Shown here piece by piece: positions 23,908 through 32,049 of a stretch of DNA of 64,000 nucleotides; position 1 is the first letter of the stretch, and the number at the start of each line of letters is the position of its first letter. The position numbers and the translations under genes are program-made. The stretch lies in contig NZ_JACHDP010000001.1 in assembly GCF_014201145.1 (NCBI RefSeq), positions 186,001-250,000 of the forward strand. The letters are read 5' to 3'. The DNA comes from Micromonospora parathelypteridis. GTDB lineage: Bacteria; Actinomycetota; Actinomycetes; Mycobacteriales; Micromonosporaceae. The notes under the pieces were generated by a model that saw nothing but the letters and a program-made list of their open reading frames with translations, was not told where the DNA came from and searched no databases.

Positions 23908-25482
23908 GTGGACGAGACATACGACGTCGTGGTGGTGGGCGGCGGTGCCGCTGGGCTCAGCGGAGCCCTGGCACTGAGCCGGGCCCGACGGTCGGTCCTG
24001 GTGATCGACTCCGGTGAGCCGCGCAATGCGCCGGCCGGCCACGTGCACAACTACCTGGGACGGGAGGGGACGCCGCCGGGCGAGCTGTTCGCGGTCGGGC
24101 GGACCGAGGCCGCCGGGTACGGCGGGCAGTTCCGCACCGGGCGGGTGGAGGCTGCCACGCGTGCCGACGACGGGTTCCGGCTGAGCCTCGACGACGGGAC
24201 TTCGGTGCGGGCACGCCGGCTGCTGGTGGCCACCGGATTGACCGACGAGTTGCCCGACGTGCCCGGGCTGGCCCAGCGGTGGGGGCGCGACGTGCTGCAC
24301 TGCCCGTACTGCCACGGCTGGGAGGTGCGGGACCGGCGGATCGGCGTACTGGCGACCGGGCCGATGGCCGTGCACCAGGCCGAGATGTGGCGGCAGTGGA
24401 GCTCCGACGTGCTGCTCCTGCTGCACGACGCCCCCGCACCCGACGAGGAGACCGCCGAGCGCCTCGCCGCCCGGAGCATCGCGGTGGTGCCCGGTCCGGT
24501 CGCCGCGGTGGAGGTGACCGGGGACGCGCTGACCGGCGTACGGCTGGCCGATGGCCGGGTGGTGGCGCTGGACGCGGTCGTGGTCGGGACGCGGCTGACT
24601 CCCCGCGCGGATCTCCTGGTGGGGCTGGGCCTGGCCCCGGAGGAGGTGACGATGGGTGGGTACGTGATCGGCGCCCAGATCCCTTCCGACACCACCGGGG
24701 CGACGACCGTCCCGGGCCTCTGGGTGGCCGGCAACGTCGCCGACATCCGCGGTCAGGTCATCACGTCCGCCGCTGCCGGTCTGACTGCCGGAGCGGCGAT
24801 CAACGCCGACCTCATCGCCGAGGAGACCCGTGCCGCGGTGGCCGCGTACCGGCAGTTGGTGGCGACGGCGTTCGAGGAGCCGGCGTGGGAGGAGCGCTAC
24901 CAGTCCCGGTCCGCGGTGTGGAGTGGCCGGCCGAACCCGCAGTTGGTCGCCGAGGTCGCGGACCTGCCGCCGGGGCGCGCGCTGGACGTGGGTAGCGGCG
25001 AGGGCGCCGACGCGGTGTGGCTGGCCGAGCGCGGCTGGCAGGTGACGGCGGTGGACATCTCCACCGTCGCGTTGGGCCGGGCCGCCGCGCACGCCGACGC
25101 TGCCGGCGTCGGGGGCCGGATCGAGTTCACGCACGCCGACCTGCGCGACAAGCCGCCCGCCGAGGAGGCGTACGACCTGGTGTCGGCGCAGTTCATGCAC
25201 CTGCCTCCGGTGCAGCGGCGGGAGTTGTTCGCCCGGCTGGCCGCCGCGGTGGCGCCGGGTGGCGTCCTGTTGATCGTCGGGCACCACCCGTCGGATCTGT
25301 GGACGTCGGCGCACCGGATGCACATGCCGGACATGATGTACACCGCGCAGGACGTGGCCGCCGCGCTGGACCCGGCCCGCTGGGAGGTGTTGGCCGCCGA
25401 CGCCCGCCCCCGTCCGGCCACCGACCCGGACGGCCAGCACATCACCCTCCACGACGCGGTGCTGCTCGCCAGGCGGCGCTGA
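23908..25482 (+). CDS. Fused thioredoxin-reductase-like dithiol oxidase and SAM methyltransferase
   Basis: The 524-aa fusion has residues 1-310 as a small FAD/NAD(P) disulfide oxidoreductase: VVVVGGGAAGLSGALAL near the start, the redox pair HCPYCHGWEV near 132, and WVAGNVADIRGQV near 275. Residues about 325-524 form a class I methyltransferase with ALDVGSGEGADAVWLAERGW near 355 and VDISTVALGRA after it. The CPYCHG form resembles GliT/HlmI-like oxidases, which close dithiols in small molecules, more than housekeeping TrxB. GTG 23908 follows AAGGGAGA by about 5 nt. No break in coding bias appears at the join, so the fusion looks real. Confidence 0.88.
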   Translation: MDETYDVVVVGGGAAGLSGALALSRARRSVLVIDSGEPRNAPAGHVHNYLGREGTPPGELFAVGRTEAAGYGGQFRTGRVEAATRADDGFRLSLDDGTSVRARRLLVATGLTDELPDVPGLAQRWGRDVLHCPYCHGWEVRDRRIGVLATGPMAVHQAEMWRQWSSDVLLLLHDAPAPDEETAERLAARSIAVVPGPVAAVEVTGDALTGVRLADGRVVALDAVVVGTRLTPRADLLVGLGLAPEEVTMGGYVIGAQIPSDTTGATTVPGLWVAGNVADIRGQVITSAAAGLTAGAAINADLIAEETRAAVAAYRQLVATAFEEPAWEERYQSRSAVWSGRPNPQLVAEVADLPPGRALDVGSGEGADAVWLAERGWQVTAVDISTVALGRAAAHADAAGVGGRIEFTHADLRDKPPAEEAYDLVSAQFMHLPPVQRRELFARLAAAVAPGGVLLIVGHHPSDLWTSAHRMHMPDMMYTAQDVAAALDPARWEVLAADARPRPATDPDGQHITLHDAVLLARRR

Positions 25483-25488
25483 GCGCGG

Positions 25489-25519
25489 GTGCCGGTGGCG
25501 GCCCACTCGCCACCGGCAC
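25489..25519 (+). terminator. Terminator hairpin
   Basis: A 12-bp perfect stem, gtgccggtggcg (25489-25500) with cgccaccggcac (25508-25519), and a 7-nt loop lie directly after the fusion gene. Confidence 0.85.
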
Positions 25520-25678
25520 GCATAGTCACGAATGTCTGGGCAGGGCCGGGGATCTGAGCTGCGGATGTCTATCTCTCTCTGCGTGATGTGACGCTGCGTA
25601 GGCAATGTCACTGGCACGTCAGCCATCCGCCACCTGATTCACCCCACCCGGACGTACGGCCTGTGCAGGCTGCCCGGC

Positions 25679-26638
25679 GTGACAGCTCCAACTCTGCTCG
25701 CGGCCAGCCCCGCTGCCCGCACCGACCGGCCACCCGGCCGGGCCCGCCGGGCCGCCACGCCGGCGCGGGCGCGGGAGACGGCACTCGGCCTGCTCTTCGC
25801 TCTTCCCGGCCTGGCCGGCCTGGGCATCTTCGTGATCTTCCCGCTGTTCCAGGCGATCTACCTGGCCACCCGGGGCAACGACATCCTCGGCAACCCGACC
25901 CGGTCGGTGGGGCTGGCGCACTTCCAGGAGCTGCTGACGCCGGAGTTCGGCACGGTGCTCTGGCAGACGCTGGTCTTCACCGTGCTGGTCGTGGTGCCCG
26001 GCGTGCTGCTGCCGCTCGCGCTCGCCGCGCCGATGACCCAACGACTGCCCGGCATGAGGATCTTCCGGACCGCCTTCGCCCTGCCGTTCGCCTACTCGGT
26101 CTCGGCGGCCAGCGTGGTCTGGCTGATCATGCTGAACCCGGGGATCTCGCCGGTGAACTGGGCGCTGGGTCTGATCGGTGTTCCCGCGCCGAACTGGACC
26201 ACCGAGCCGGGCTGGGCGATGGCCACGGTCGTCGGCGTCACCGTGTGGATGGTCTCCGGGTTCAACCTGCTCGTGCTCGCCGCCGGCTTGGCCGGCGTCG
26301 ACGAGGAGGTGTTGGAGGCGGCCCGGATGGACGGTGCCACCGGCCCTCGGCAGTTCGTCAGCATCGTGCTGCCGATGATCTCGCCGAGCCTGTTCTTCGC
26401 CGTGGTGACCACCACGCTGGCCGCGCTTCAAGCGCTCGGTCAGGTGCAGATCATGACCGACGGCGGGCCCAACGGGCACACCCGGACGCTTGTCTATTCG
26501 ATCTTCGACAACGCGTTCCACAACAACAACAGCAACTTCGGGCTGGCCAGCGCGCAGGGCCTGGTGCTGCTGGTGATCGGCGTGCTGATCGCCGTGGTGC
26601 AGTTCGGCGTCCTCGAGAGGCGGGTGCACTACCGGTGA
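25679..26638 (+). CDS. Sugar ABC transporter permease, UgpA/MalF type
   Basis: The 319-aa protein has six helices after a basic cytoplasmic N-terminus, starting at LLFALPGLAGLGIFVIFPLF. The permease EAA loop reads EEVLEAARMDGATGPRQFVS near residue 210 and contacts the ATPase. It is the first membrane subunit of a CUT1 sugar importer and is followed by the second permease with a 4-nt overlap. The 159 bp between the preceding terminator and this start hold no other gene; they must contain the operon promoter, but I see no clear operator there. Confidence 0.9.
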   Translation: MTAPTLLAASPAARTDRPPGRARRAATPARARETALGLLFALPGLAGLGIFVIFPLFQAIYLATRGNDILGNPTRSVGLAHFQELLTPEFGTVLWQTLVFTVLVVVPGVLLPLALAAPMTQRLPGMRIFRTAFALPFAYSVSAASVVWLIMLNPGISPVNWALGLIGVPAPNWTTEPGWAMATVVGVTVWMVSGFNLLVLAAGLAGVDEEVLEAARMDGATGPRQFVSIVLPMISPSLFFAVVTTTLAALQALGQVQIMTDGGPNGHTRTLVYSIFDNAFHNNNSNFGLASAQGLVLLVIGVLIAVVQFGVLERRVHYR

Positions 26639-27480
26639 GCAGGAGCGTGAACCGACCCGGTCCGGTACCGACCGTCCTGACCTACCTGTGGCTGGGCATC
26701 GCCGCGGTGGTGCTGCTCTTCCCGGTGCTGCTCACCGTGCTCGGTGGCTTCCTGCCGTCGAACGCGCTGCTGCACCAGCCACCGCAGCTCTTCGACGGGG
26801 ACTGGACGTTGGAGAACTACCGGGCCGCCTGGCGACAACCGGTGGTGCCGCTGGCCCCGGCCTTCGTGAACTCGCTCTTCGTCGGGCTCAGCGTGATGCT
26901 CGGACACCTGATCACGTCGTGCCTCGCCGCGTACGCCCTGGTCTTCATGCGCAGCCCGCTGCGCAGGCCGATCTTCTGGCTGTTCCTCGCCACGATCATG
27001 GTGCCCTACGAGTCGATCGTGGTGCCGAACGCACTCTTCATCCGCTCGCTCGGCATCAACGACAGCCGGCTCAGCCTGATCCTGCCGTTCCTGGCCACCG
27101 GCTTCGGCGTGTTCATGCTGCGTCAGGCCTTCGCCCAGTTCCCCCGGGAACTGCGCGAGGCGGCCGTCATCGACGGCTGCGGTCACCTGCGGTTCCTGGT
27201 CACCATCCTGTTGCCGGCGAGCCGGCCGGCACTGATCGGCATCGCGGTGTGGTCGTTCCTGCAGGGCTGGAACATGTACTTCTGGCCATTGATCATCTCG
27301 TCCAGCAACAACTCGCTGAACACTCTGCAAACCGCGGTCTTCGCCCTCAAGGACAACGAGGGCGGCAGTCCCGCCGTGCTCCTGGCCGGCATCACCATCA
27401 CGCTGGTGCCGACGCTGCTGCTGGTCATCTTCGGCCAGCGCTGGCTCGTCCGGGGCTTCACGGCCGGCGCGGTCAAGTAA
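26635..27480 (+). CDS. Sugar ABC transporter permease, UgpE/MalG type
   Basis: The 281-aa protein has six helices, opening TYLWLGIAAVVLLFPVLLTV, with the EAA loop FPRELREAAVIDGCGHLRFL near residue 180. The GTG start overlaps the first permease's stop (GTGA). With that gene and the following binding lipoprotein it makes a CUT1 importer. No ATPase gene is present, as is common in actinobacteria where one MsiK-type ATPase elsewhere powers many such importers. Confidence 0.9.
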   Translation: MSRSVNRPGPVPTVLTYLWLGIAAVVLLFPVLLTVLGGFLPSNALLHQPPQLFDGDWTLENYRAAWRQPVVPLAPAFVNSLFVGLSVMLGHLITSCLAAYALVFMRSPLRRPIFWLFLATIMVPYESIVVPNALFIRSLGINDSRLSLILPFLATGFGVFMLRQAFAQFPRELREAAVIDGCGHLRFLVTILLPASRPALIGIAVWSFLQGWNMYFWPLIISSSNNSLNTLQTAVFALKDNEGGSPAVLLAGITITLVPTLLLVIFGQRWLVRGFTAGAVK

Positions 27481-27509
27481 CTCCCCCAACCCCGTAGTAG
27501 GAGGAAACA

Positions 27510-28916
27510 GTGCGTACCACTCTGCGCCGGATCGCGGTCGGGCTCTCGCTCGCCGCCCTCACGGCAACCGCCGCGGCCTGCAGTTCGGCCACAGCGGACA
27601 GCAGCGACGCCAGCAGCGGCACGGACGCCCCGGCCGCCAGCGCCCTGGACGGCAAGGGCGAGGTGTCGATCGACTTCTGGCACGCGATGACCGGCAAGAA
27701 CGGCGAGGCGCTCACGCAGCTCGCCGACCAGTTCAACGCGAAGAACAAGGGTCGCGTCAAGGTCAACCTCCAGTTCAAGAACACCTACGACGACACGCTG
27801 TCGGCGTACAAAGCCGCGCTGAACAGCGGTCAGGCCCCAGACGTGGTGCAGGTGTACGACATCGGCACCCGCTTCATGATCGACTCCAAGTCGACGGTGC
27901 CGGTGCAGTCCTTCGTGGATGCCGACAAGACCACCACCGCGGACATCCAGCCGAACATCGCCGGCTACTACTCGGTCGACAACAAGCTCTACTCGATGCC
28001 GTTCAACACGTCGATGCCGTTGCTCTACCTGAACAAGACGGCGTTCACCAAGGCCGGCCTCGACCCGGCGAACCCGCCGAAGACGCTCGACGAGATCACC
28101 GAGGCGGCCCGCAAGCTGACCGTGAAGGACGCCAACGGCCGGGTCACCCAGTACGGCTTCGGTGCCGCGCTCTACGGCTGGTTCCTGGAGCAGTGGACCG
28201 CCGTCGGCAACCAGGAGTACTGCGACCAGGGCAACGGCCGCGACGGCCGGGGCACGACCGTCAAGCTGGCCACCGACGACCACGTCAAGCTGCTCGCCTG
28301 GTGGAAGAAGATGGTGGACGAGGGCCTGGCGCCCAAGCTGGACAGCAACACCACCACCGCGGACAACGCGTTCACCGCCGGCACCATCGCGATGACCCTG
28401 GAGTCGACCGGCTCGCTGAGCGGGTTCCTGAAGAGCTCCGAGGGCAAGTTCGACATCGCCACCGGCAACTACCCGAAGATCAACACCACCGACGCGGGTG
28501 GCCCGATCATCGGTGGCGCCTCCCTCTGGGTGGTCGGCAAGGGCAAGGACGACGCGCACAAGCGCGCTTCCTGGGAGTTCGTGAAGTTCCTGTCCGACAA
28601 GGACTCGCAGGCCACCTGGCACACCTCGACCGGGTACTTCCCGATCAGCAAGGGTGCGCTGGAGACCGAGGTCGACAAGCAGTGGGTGGCCCAGCGGCCG
28701 CAGTTCCAGACCGCGATCACCCAGCTGCAGAACACCCCGCTGAGCAAGGCCACCCAGGGTTGCCTGCTCGGTGCGATGCCGCAGGCTCGTAAGGCCGCAG
28801 AGCAGGCCATGCAGGCGGCCGTGCTCAGCGGCACCGAACCGCGCGCCGCGCTGGAGCAGCAGCAGGAGGCCCTCGCCGGCCCGGTCAAGGACTACAACCA
28901 GTCCGTAACCAACTGA
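27510..28916 (+). CDS. Sugar ABC transporter substrate-binding lipoprotein
   Basis: The 468-aa family 1 solute-binding protein starts MRTTLRRIAVGL with a lipobox (TAAACSS) that would anchor the mature protein by Cys near residue 24. The mature chain begins VSIDFWHAMTGKNGEALTQL, like UgpB-type binders of glycerol-phosphate or oligosaccharides; the ligand is unproven. GTG 27510 has AGGAGG about 7 nt upstream. It is the last gene of the three-gene operon, with a terminator directly downstream. Confidence 0.92.
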   Translation: MRTTLRRIAVGLSLAALTATAAACSSATADSSDASSGTDAPAASALDGKGEVSIDFWHAMTGKNGEALTQLADQFNAKNKGRVKVNLQFKNTYDDTLSAYKAALNSGQAPDVVQVYDIGTRFMIDSKSTVPVQSFVDADKTTTADIQPNIAGYYSVDNKLYSMPFNTSMPLLYLNKTAFTKAGLDPANPPKTLDEITEAARKLTVKDANGRVTQYGFGAALYGWFLEQWTAVGNQEYCDQGNGRDGRGTTVKLATDDHVKLLAWWKKMVDEGLAPKLDSNTTTADNAFTAGTIAMTLESTGSLSGFLKSSEGKFDIATGNYPKINTTDAGGPIIGGASLWVVGKGKDDAHKRASWEFVKFLSDKDSQATWHTSTGYFPISKGALETEVDKQWVAQRPQFQTAITQLQNTPLSKATQGCLLGAMPQARKAAEQAMQAAVLSGTEPRAALEQQQEALAGPVKDYNQSVTN

Positions 28917-28932
28917 CCCCGTACCAAATTTC

Positions 28933-28967
28933 ACGTCGGCCGGTCGCTCACCGCGACCGGCCGACGT
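28933..28967 (+). terminator. Terminator of the sugar importer operon
   Basis: A perfect 15-bp stem, acgtcggccggtcgc (28933-28947) with gcgaccggccgacgt (28953-28967), and a 5-nt loop follow the binding-protein gene. Confidence 0.92.
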
Positions 28968-29006
28968 GCTCTCCCCCACCCCACCCCCGCCCCGCCCCCG
29001 GGCGGC

Positions 29007-29075
29007 GATCATGCAGTTGTGGTGGGGGACAAGAGCCGCGGATCGGGGTCACCCGGGCACCACGACTCCATGATC
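29007..29075. repeat. Dispersed-type palindrome, second family
   Basis: Arms gatcatgcagttgtggtg (29007-29024) and caccacgactccatgatc (29058-29075) pair with two mismatches around a 33-nt loop. It lies between a terminator and the promoter region of the next gene and is too widely spaced for a normal terminator. It resembles intergenic palindromes I associate with Micromonospora genomes. The rest of the 28968-29219 gap holds no gene I can support. Confidence 0.55.
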
Positions 29076-29219
29076 AACCCTGGGCCCGGGTGTTCGAGCA
29101 AACAGCGGTGGGAGGGGCCTACGCTCGGCGCGGGCTCGGCGGTAGCGTTGCGCCACACTGACGGCCCGCGGGGCAGGCGACCGCCGACCCTGACGCCCCG
29201 ATCTTACGGAGGATGGTGC

Positions 29220-30869
29220 ATGTCCATCGGCGCTGAGCCGCACGCAGTACGCGACGATGCGGCCTCGCGGCCGAGCTTCGAGCTCGCCCTGCGCGGCTAT
29301 GACAAACGCCAGGTGGACCGGCACCTGGAGCAGCTCGACGGTCAGATCACGATGCTGAGCGGGGAGCACGGGCGCTCCGCCGTCCGGGTCCGTGAGCTGA
29401 CCGCAGAGGTGCAGCGGCTGCGTACCGAACTGGCCGAACTACGGGAGCAACCGGTGCAGGTGGACCGCGCCTCGATCCACGACCTGGGTCCGATGGTCGC
29501 CGAGATCATGACGCTCGCCGACAAGCAGGCCGCCATGATCATCGAGTCTGCCACCGACCGGGCGAACGAGCTGCGCAGCGAGTCGGAGCGGATTCTCCTC
29601 GACACCCGCGAGCGGGCCGCGCAGGCACGGCAGGACCTGGCCGAGGAGTTGGCGACCCGGCGTTCCGAGCAGGAGCAGGCGCACGAGGAACGGCGCACCC
29701 TGGCCGAGGCCGAGTTGACCGCCATTCGCGAGCACGCGGAGCAGTTGCGCGCCGACGGTGAGGCAGCGCACGAGCGCGCCCAGCACGAGGCGAAGCGGAT
29801 CACCGAGCAGAGCGCGCAGCAGCTCAACCAGACCCGGGTCGCCGCCGACGCGCTGATGAAGTCGGCCCGTACCCAGATCCAGCAGGAACTCCAGTCGGCC
29901 CGCTCCAAGAACCAGCAGGAGATGGCCCAGTGGCAGGCCAGCGTGGAGCGGGAGGTCAACGAGCGGCGGACCGCCGCCGAGCAGGACATCGCCGAGCAGC
30001 AGGCCTCCACCGAGCAGGAGCTCGCTGAGCAGCGCAACGCGACCGAGCAGCAGATCGCCGAGCTGTTGGCCGAGGCACAGCAGCACGTGACCGAGCTGCG
30101 CAACCGGGCCGACGAGCAGGCTGCCAGCCACCAGGAGCAGCTCACCGCCCTGCAGCAGGAGATCGAGGAGCGCCAGCAGGAGGCCACCGAGCTGAACGCC
30201 GAGCTGGACACCGCCGGTCAGCAGCTGGCCGAGATCCGCCAGGAGGGCGAGACGCTGGAGAACGAGCTGTCGCGGATGCAGCAGCGGCTCAACGAGGTCC
30301 GCCGGGACCTCACCGCCGAGAGCACCCGGCTGGACGAGGCCCGCCGGGCCGGCGACGCCGCCGAGCGGCACGCCAAGGAGGTACGCGCCCGGGTGCAGCG
30401 GGAGGCGAAGCGGGTGGCCGACCTCGCCGCCGCCGCGGTCATGGCCGCGGCAGCCGGCGGTACGGAGACCGCCGAGTACCCGATGGTGGGTGCCCGGTCC
30501 AGCGCCGACCGGTCCCCTGTCGATCGGGCCGGGGGTGTGCGGCCCGAGGGCGACCGCCCCGGCGACGACCAGTCCGTCACTGATCAGTCGAGGGCCGACC
30601 AGTCGGCTGTTGATCAGTCGAGGGCCGACCAGTCCGGTGCGCACCAGACCGGTGCCGACCAGGCCGGTGCCGAACAGTCCGGTGCCGAGCGTGCGGACGG
30701 GCCGACCACCGTGGACGAGCCGGTCGCCGCCTCGGCCGAGCGGACGACCGCCCCGGACGGGCCCGCCGACGAGGCTGAGCGGATCTTCACCCGACCTGAC
30801 GCCCCGACGCCCGTGCCGTTCATGGCCTTCGGGCAGCCGGTCAGCGAGAACGGCGCAGCTCGGCACTGA
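29220..30869 (+). CDS. DivIVA/FilP-like coiled-coil cytoskeletal protein
   Basis: The 549-aa protein has a DivIVA-like N-terminus, PSFELALRGYDKRQVDRHLE near residue 20, which in relatives binds curved membrane. A nearly unbroken coiled coil (about 45-395), rich in E, Q, A and R with heptad spacing, follows. The tail is low-complexity and contains DQSRADQSAVDQSRADQS-type pentapeptides near 455-490, encoded partly by a 30-nt direct repeat (30581-30634). Such proteins organise polar growth in mycelial actinobacteria. ATG 29220 has GGAGG about 7 nt upstream. A terminator follows. Confidence 0.85.
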   Translation: MSIGAEPHAVRDDAASRPSFELALRGYDKRQVDRHLEQLDGQITMLSGEHGRSAVRVRELTAEVQRLRTELAELREQPVQVDRASIHDLGPMVAEIMTLADKQAAMIIESATDRANELRSESERILLDTRERAAQARQDLAEELATRRSEQEQAHEERRTLAEAELTAIREHAEQLRADGEAAHERAQHEAKRITEQSAQQLNQTRVAADALMKSARTQIQQELQSARSKNQQEMAQWQASVEREVNERRTAAEQDIAEQQASTEQELAEQRNATEQQIAELLAEAQQHVTELRNRADEQAASHQEQLTALQQEIEERQQEATELNAELDTAGQQLAEIRQEGETLENELSRMQQRLNEVRRDLTAESTRLDEARRAGDAAERHAKEVRARVQREAKRVADLAAAAVMAAAAGGTETAEYPMVGARSSADRSPVDRAGGVRPEGDRPGDDQSVTDQSRADQSAVDQSRADQSGAHQTGADQAGAEQSGAERADGPTTVDEPVAASAERTTAPDGPADEAERIFTRPDAPTPVPFMAFGQPVSENGAARH

Positions 30870-30885
30870 CCTCGACAGTGGTCGA

Positions 30886-30918
30886 CCCGGGCCCGGAGCG
30901 AATCCGCACGGGCCCGGG
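30886..30918 (+). terminator. Terminator hairpin
   Basis: A 10-bp stem, cccgggcccg (30886-30895) with cgggcccggg (30909-30918), and a 13-nt loop lie after the coiled-coil gene. Confidence 0.75.
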
Positions 30919-31039
30919 AAGACGGTCCGGTCGAAAAGCTGCGGGCCGGGCCGGCCGCCGCACGCGAACGGGGTCGACCCGCACCGAATCTGCACATTCT
31001 CGTCGCAGGACGTACGCGACTCTGTGTTTGGGTTGGCGG

Positions 31040-31813
31040 ATGAGTCAACTCGCGACGGCGACCACCGCCCCGAATCAGATCGCGTACCTGGACGCCGCCG
31101 CTGCCACCGCTGTGGGTGTCGAGTACAAGCAGCGTTTCGTCGAAGCTCTCAGCCTCCAGCCCGGGCATTCCGTGGTGGACATCGGCTGCGGCCCCGGGAC
31201 CGATCTCGGACGGCTCGCCGACGCGGTTCAGGCCAGCGGCCTGGTTGTCGGAGTCGACCGCGACCCACGAATGTTGGCGCAGGCCGGTCGCCGGCTGGCC
31301 GACAGAGCAACCGTCGAGCTGTGCTCAGGCGACGCCCACGACCTTCCGCTCGCTGACGCCAGCATGGACCGGGCCAGGATGGATCGCGTCCTGATGCACG
31401 TGCGGAGTCCCGCACACGTGCTGGCGGAGGTCCGTCGGGTGCTGCGTCCGGGAGGCCTGTTCGGGATGGCAGAGCCGGACTGGGACACCCTGGCGGTCGC
31501 GGATGAGGACGTGCGGACGAGTCGCCGCTTCGCCCGGTTCGTAGCGGGACGGGTGCGGCACCCGACGATTGGTCGCGAGCTTGTCCGGTTGTCGGCGCAG
31601 TCCGGCCTGCAGGTGAGATCGGTCGAGGCGATCGCCGTGGTGTTCCGGGACTTCGACACGGCGGACCAGATCCTGGGCTTGCGGCGCAACTCCGCTCGCG
31701 CGGTGCTGGCCGGGGAGTTGACCGATGAGGATGTTCAGCCCTGGCTTCAGCGTCTCGCGGACGGCCCGCTGCTGGCGGGCTTCACGTTCTATCTGGTCAC
31801 CGCCCAAGCCTGA
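31040..31813 (+). CDS. Class I SAM-dependent methyltransferase (UbiE/Coq5-like)
   Basis: The 257-aa protein has SAM motif I VVDIGCGPGTDLGRLADAV near residue 47, the acidic turn VVGVDRDPRML, motif II around SGDAHDLPLADASMDRARMD, and motif III VRRVLRPGGLFGMAEPD. It is a small-molecule methyltransferase of unknown substrate. The start at ATG 31040 opens MSQLATATTAPNQIAYLD. It lies between a terminator and a palindromic repeat, so it is probably monocistronic. Confidence 0.85.
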   Translation: MSQLATATTAPNQIAYLDAAAATAVGVEYKQRFVEALSLQPGHSVVDIGCGPGTDLGRLADAVQASGLVVGVDRDPRMLAQAGRRLADRATVELCSGDAHDLPLADASMDRARMDRVLMHVRSPAHVLAEVRRVLRPGGLFGMAEPDWDTLAVADEDVRTSRRFARFVAGRVRHPTIGRELVRLSAQSGLQVRSVEAIAVVFRDFDTADQILGLRRNSARAVLAGELTDEDVQPWLQRLADGPLLAGFTFYLVTAQA

Positions 31814-31823
31814 CCCCGTCGCG

Positions 31824-31885
31824 TGATCAACTCCAGATCGCCGATGTTGCGGTATCCCCGCGCATGGATACCCCCACCTCGGCGA
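31824..31885. repeat. Dispersed palindromic repeat, copy 2
   Basis: The left arm 31824-31857 (tgatcaactccagatcgccg..., ending ggtatcc) pairs with the right arm 31866-31885 (ggataccc...ctcggcga), with a perfect inner 7-bp ggtatcc/ggatacc stem around an 8-nt loop. The outer part of the right arm is decayed. The left arm matches the palindrome at 1031-1106. It sits 11 nt after the methyltransferase stop. The remaining gap to 32050 holds no other feature I can support. Confidence 0.7.
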
Positions 31886-32049
31886 CACGGCTCGCACCTG
31901 GACCTTGACGATCACTCTCGGCTGCGGCTCGAGCCGGGCGATTCTGCCCGGAACCGCGTCGACGGTCCCGTCGGACCTGCCAGGCTGGGCTGGCCGCCGC
32001 GCACCAGCGGCGGCCGCCGGCCCGGCCCGGCGACCGAGAGGAGCGACCG

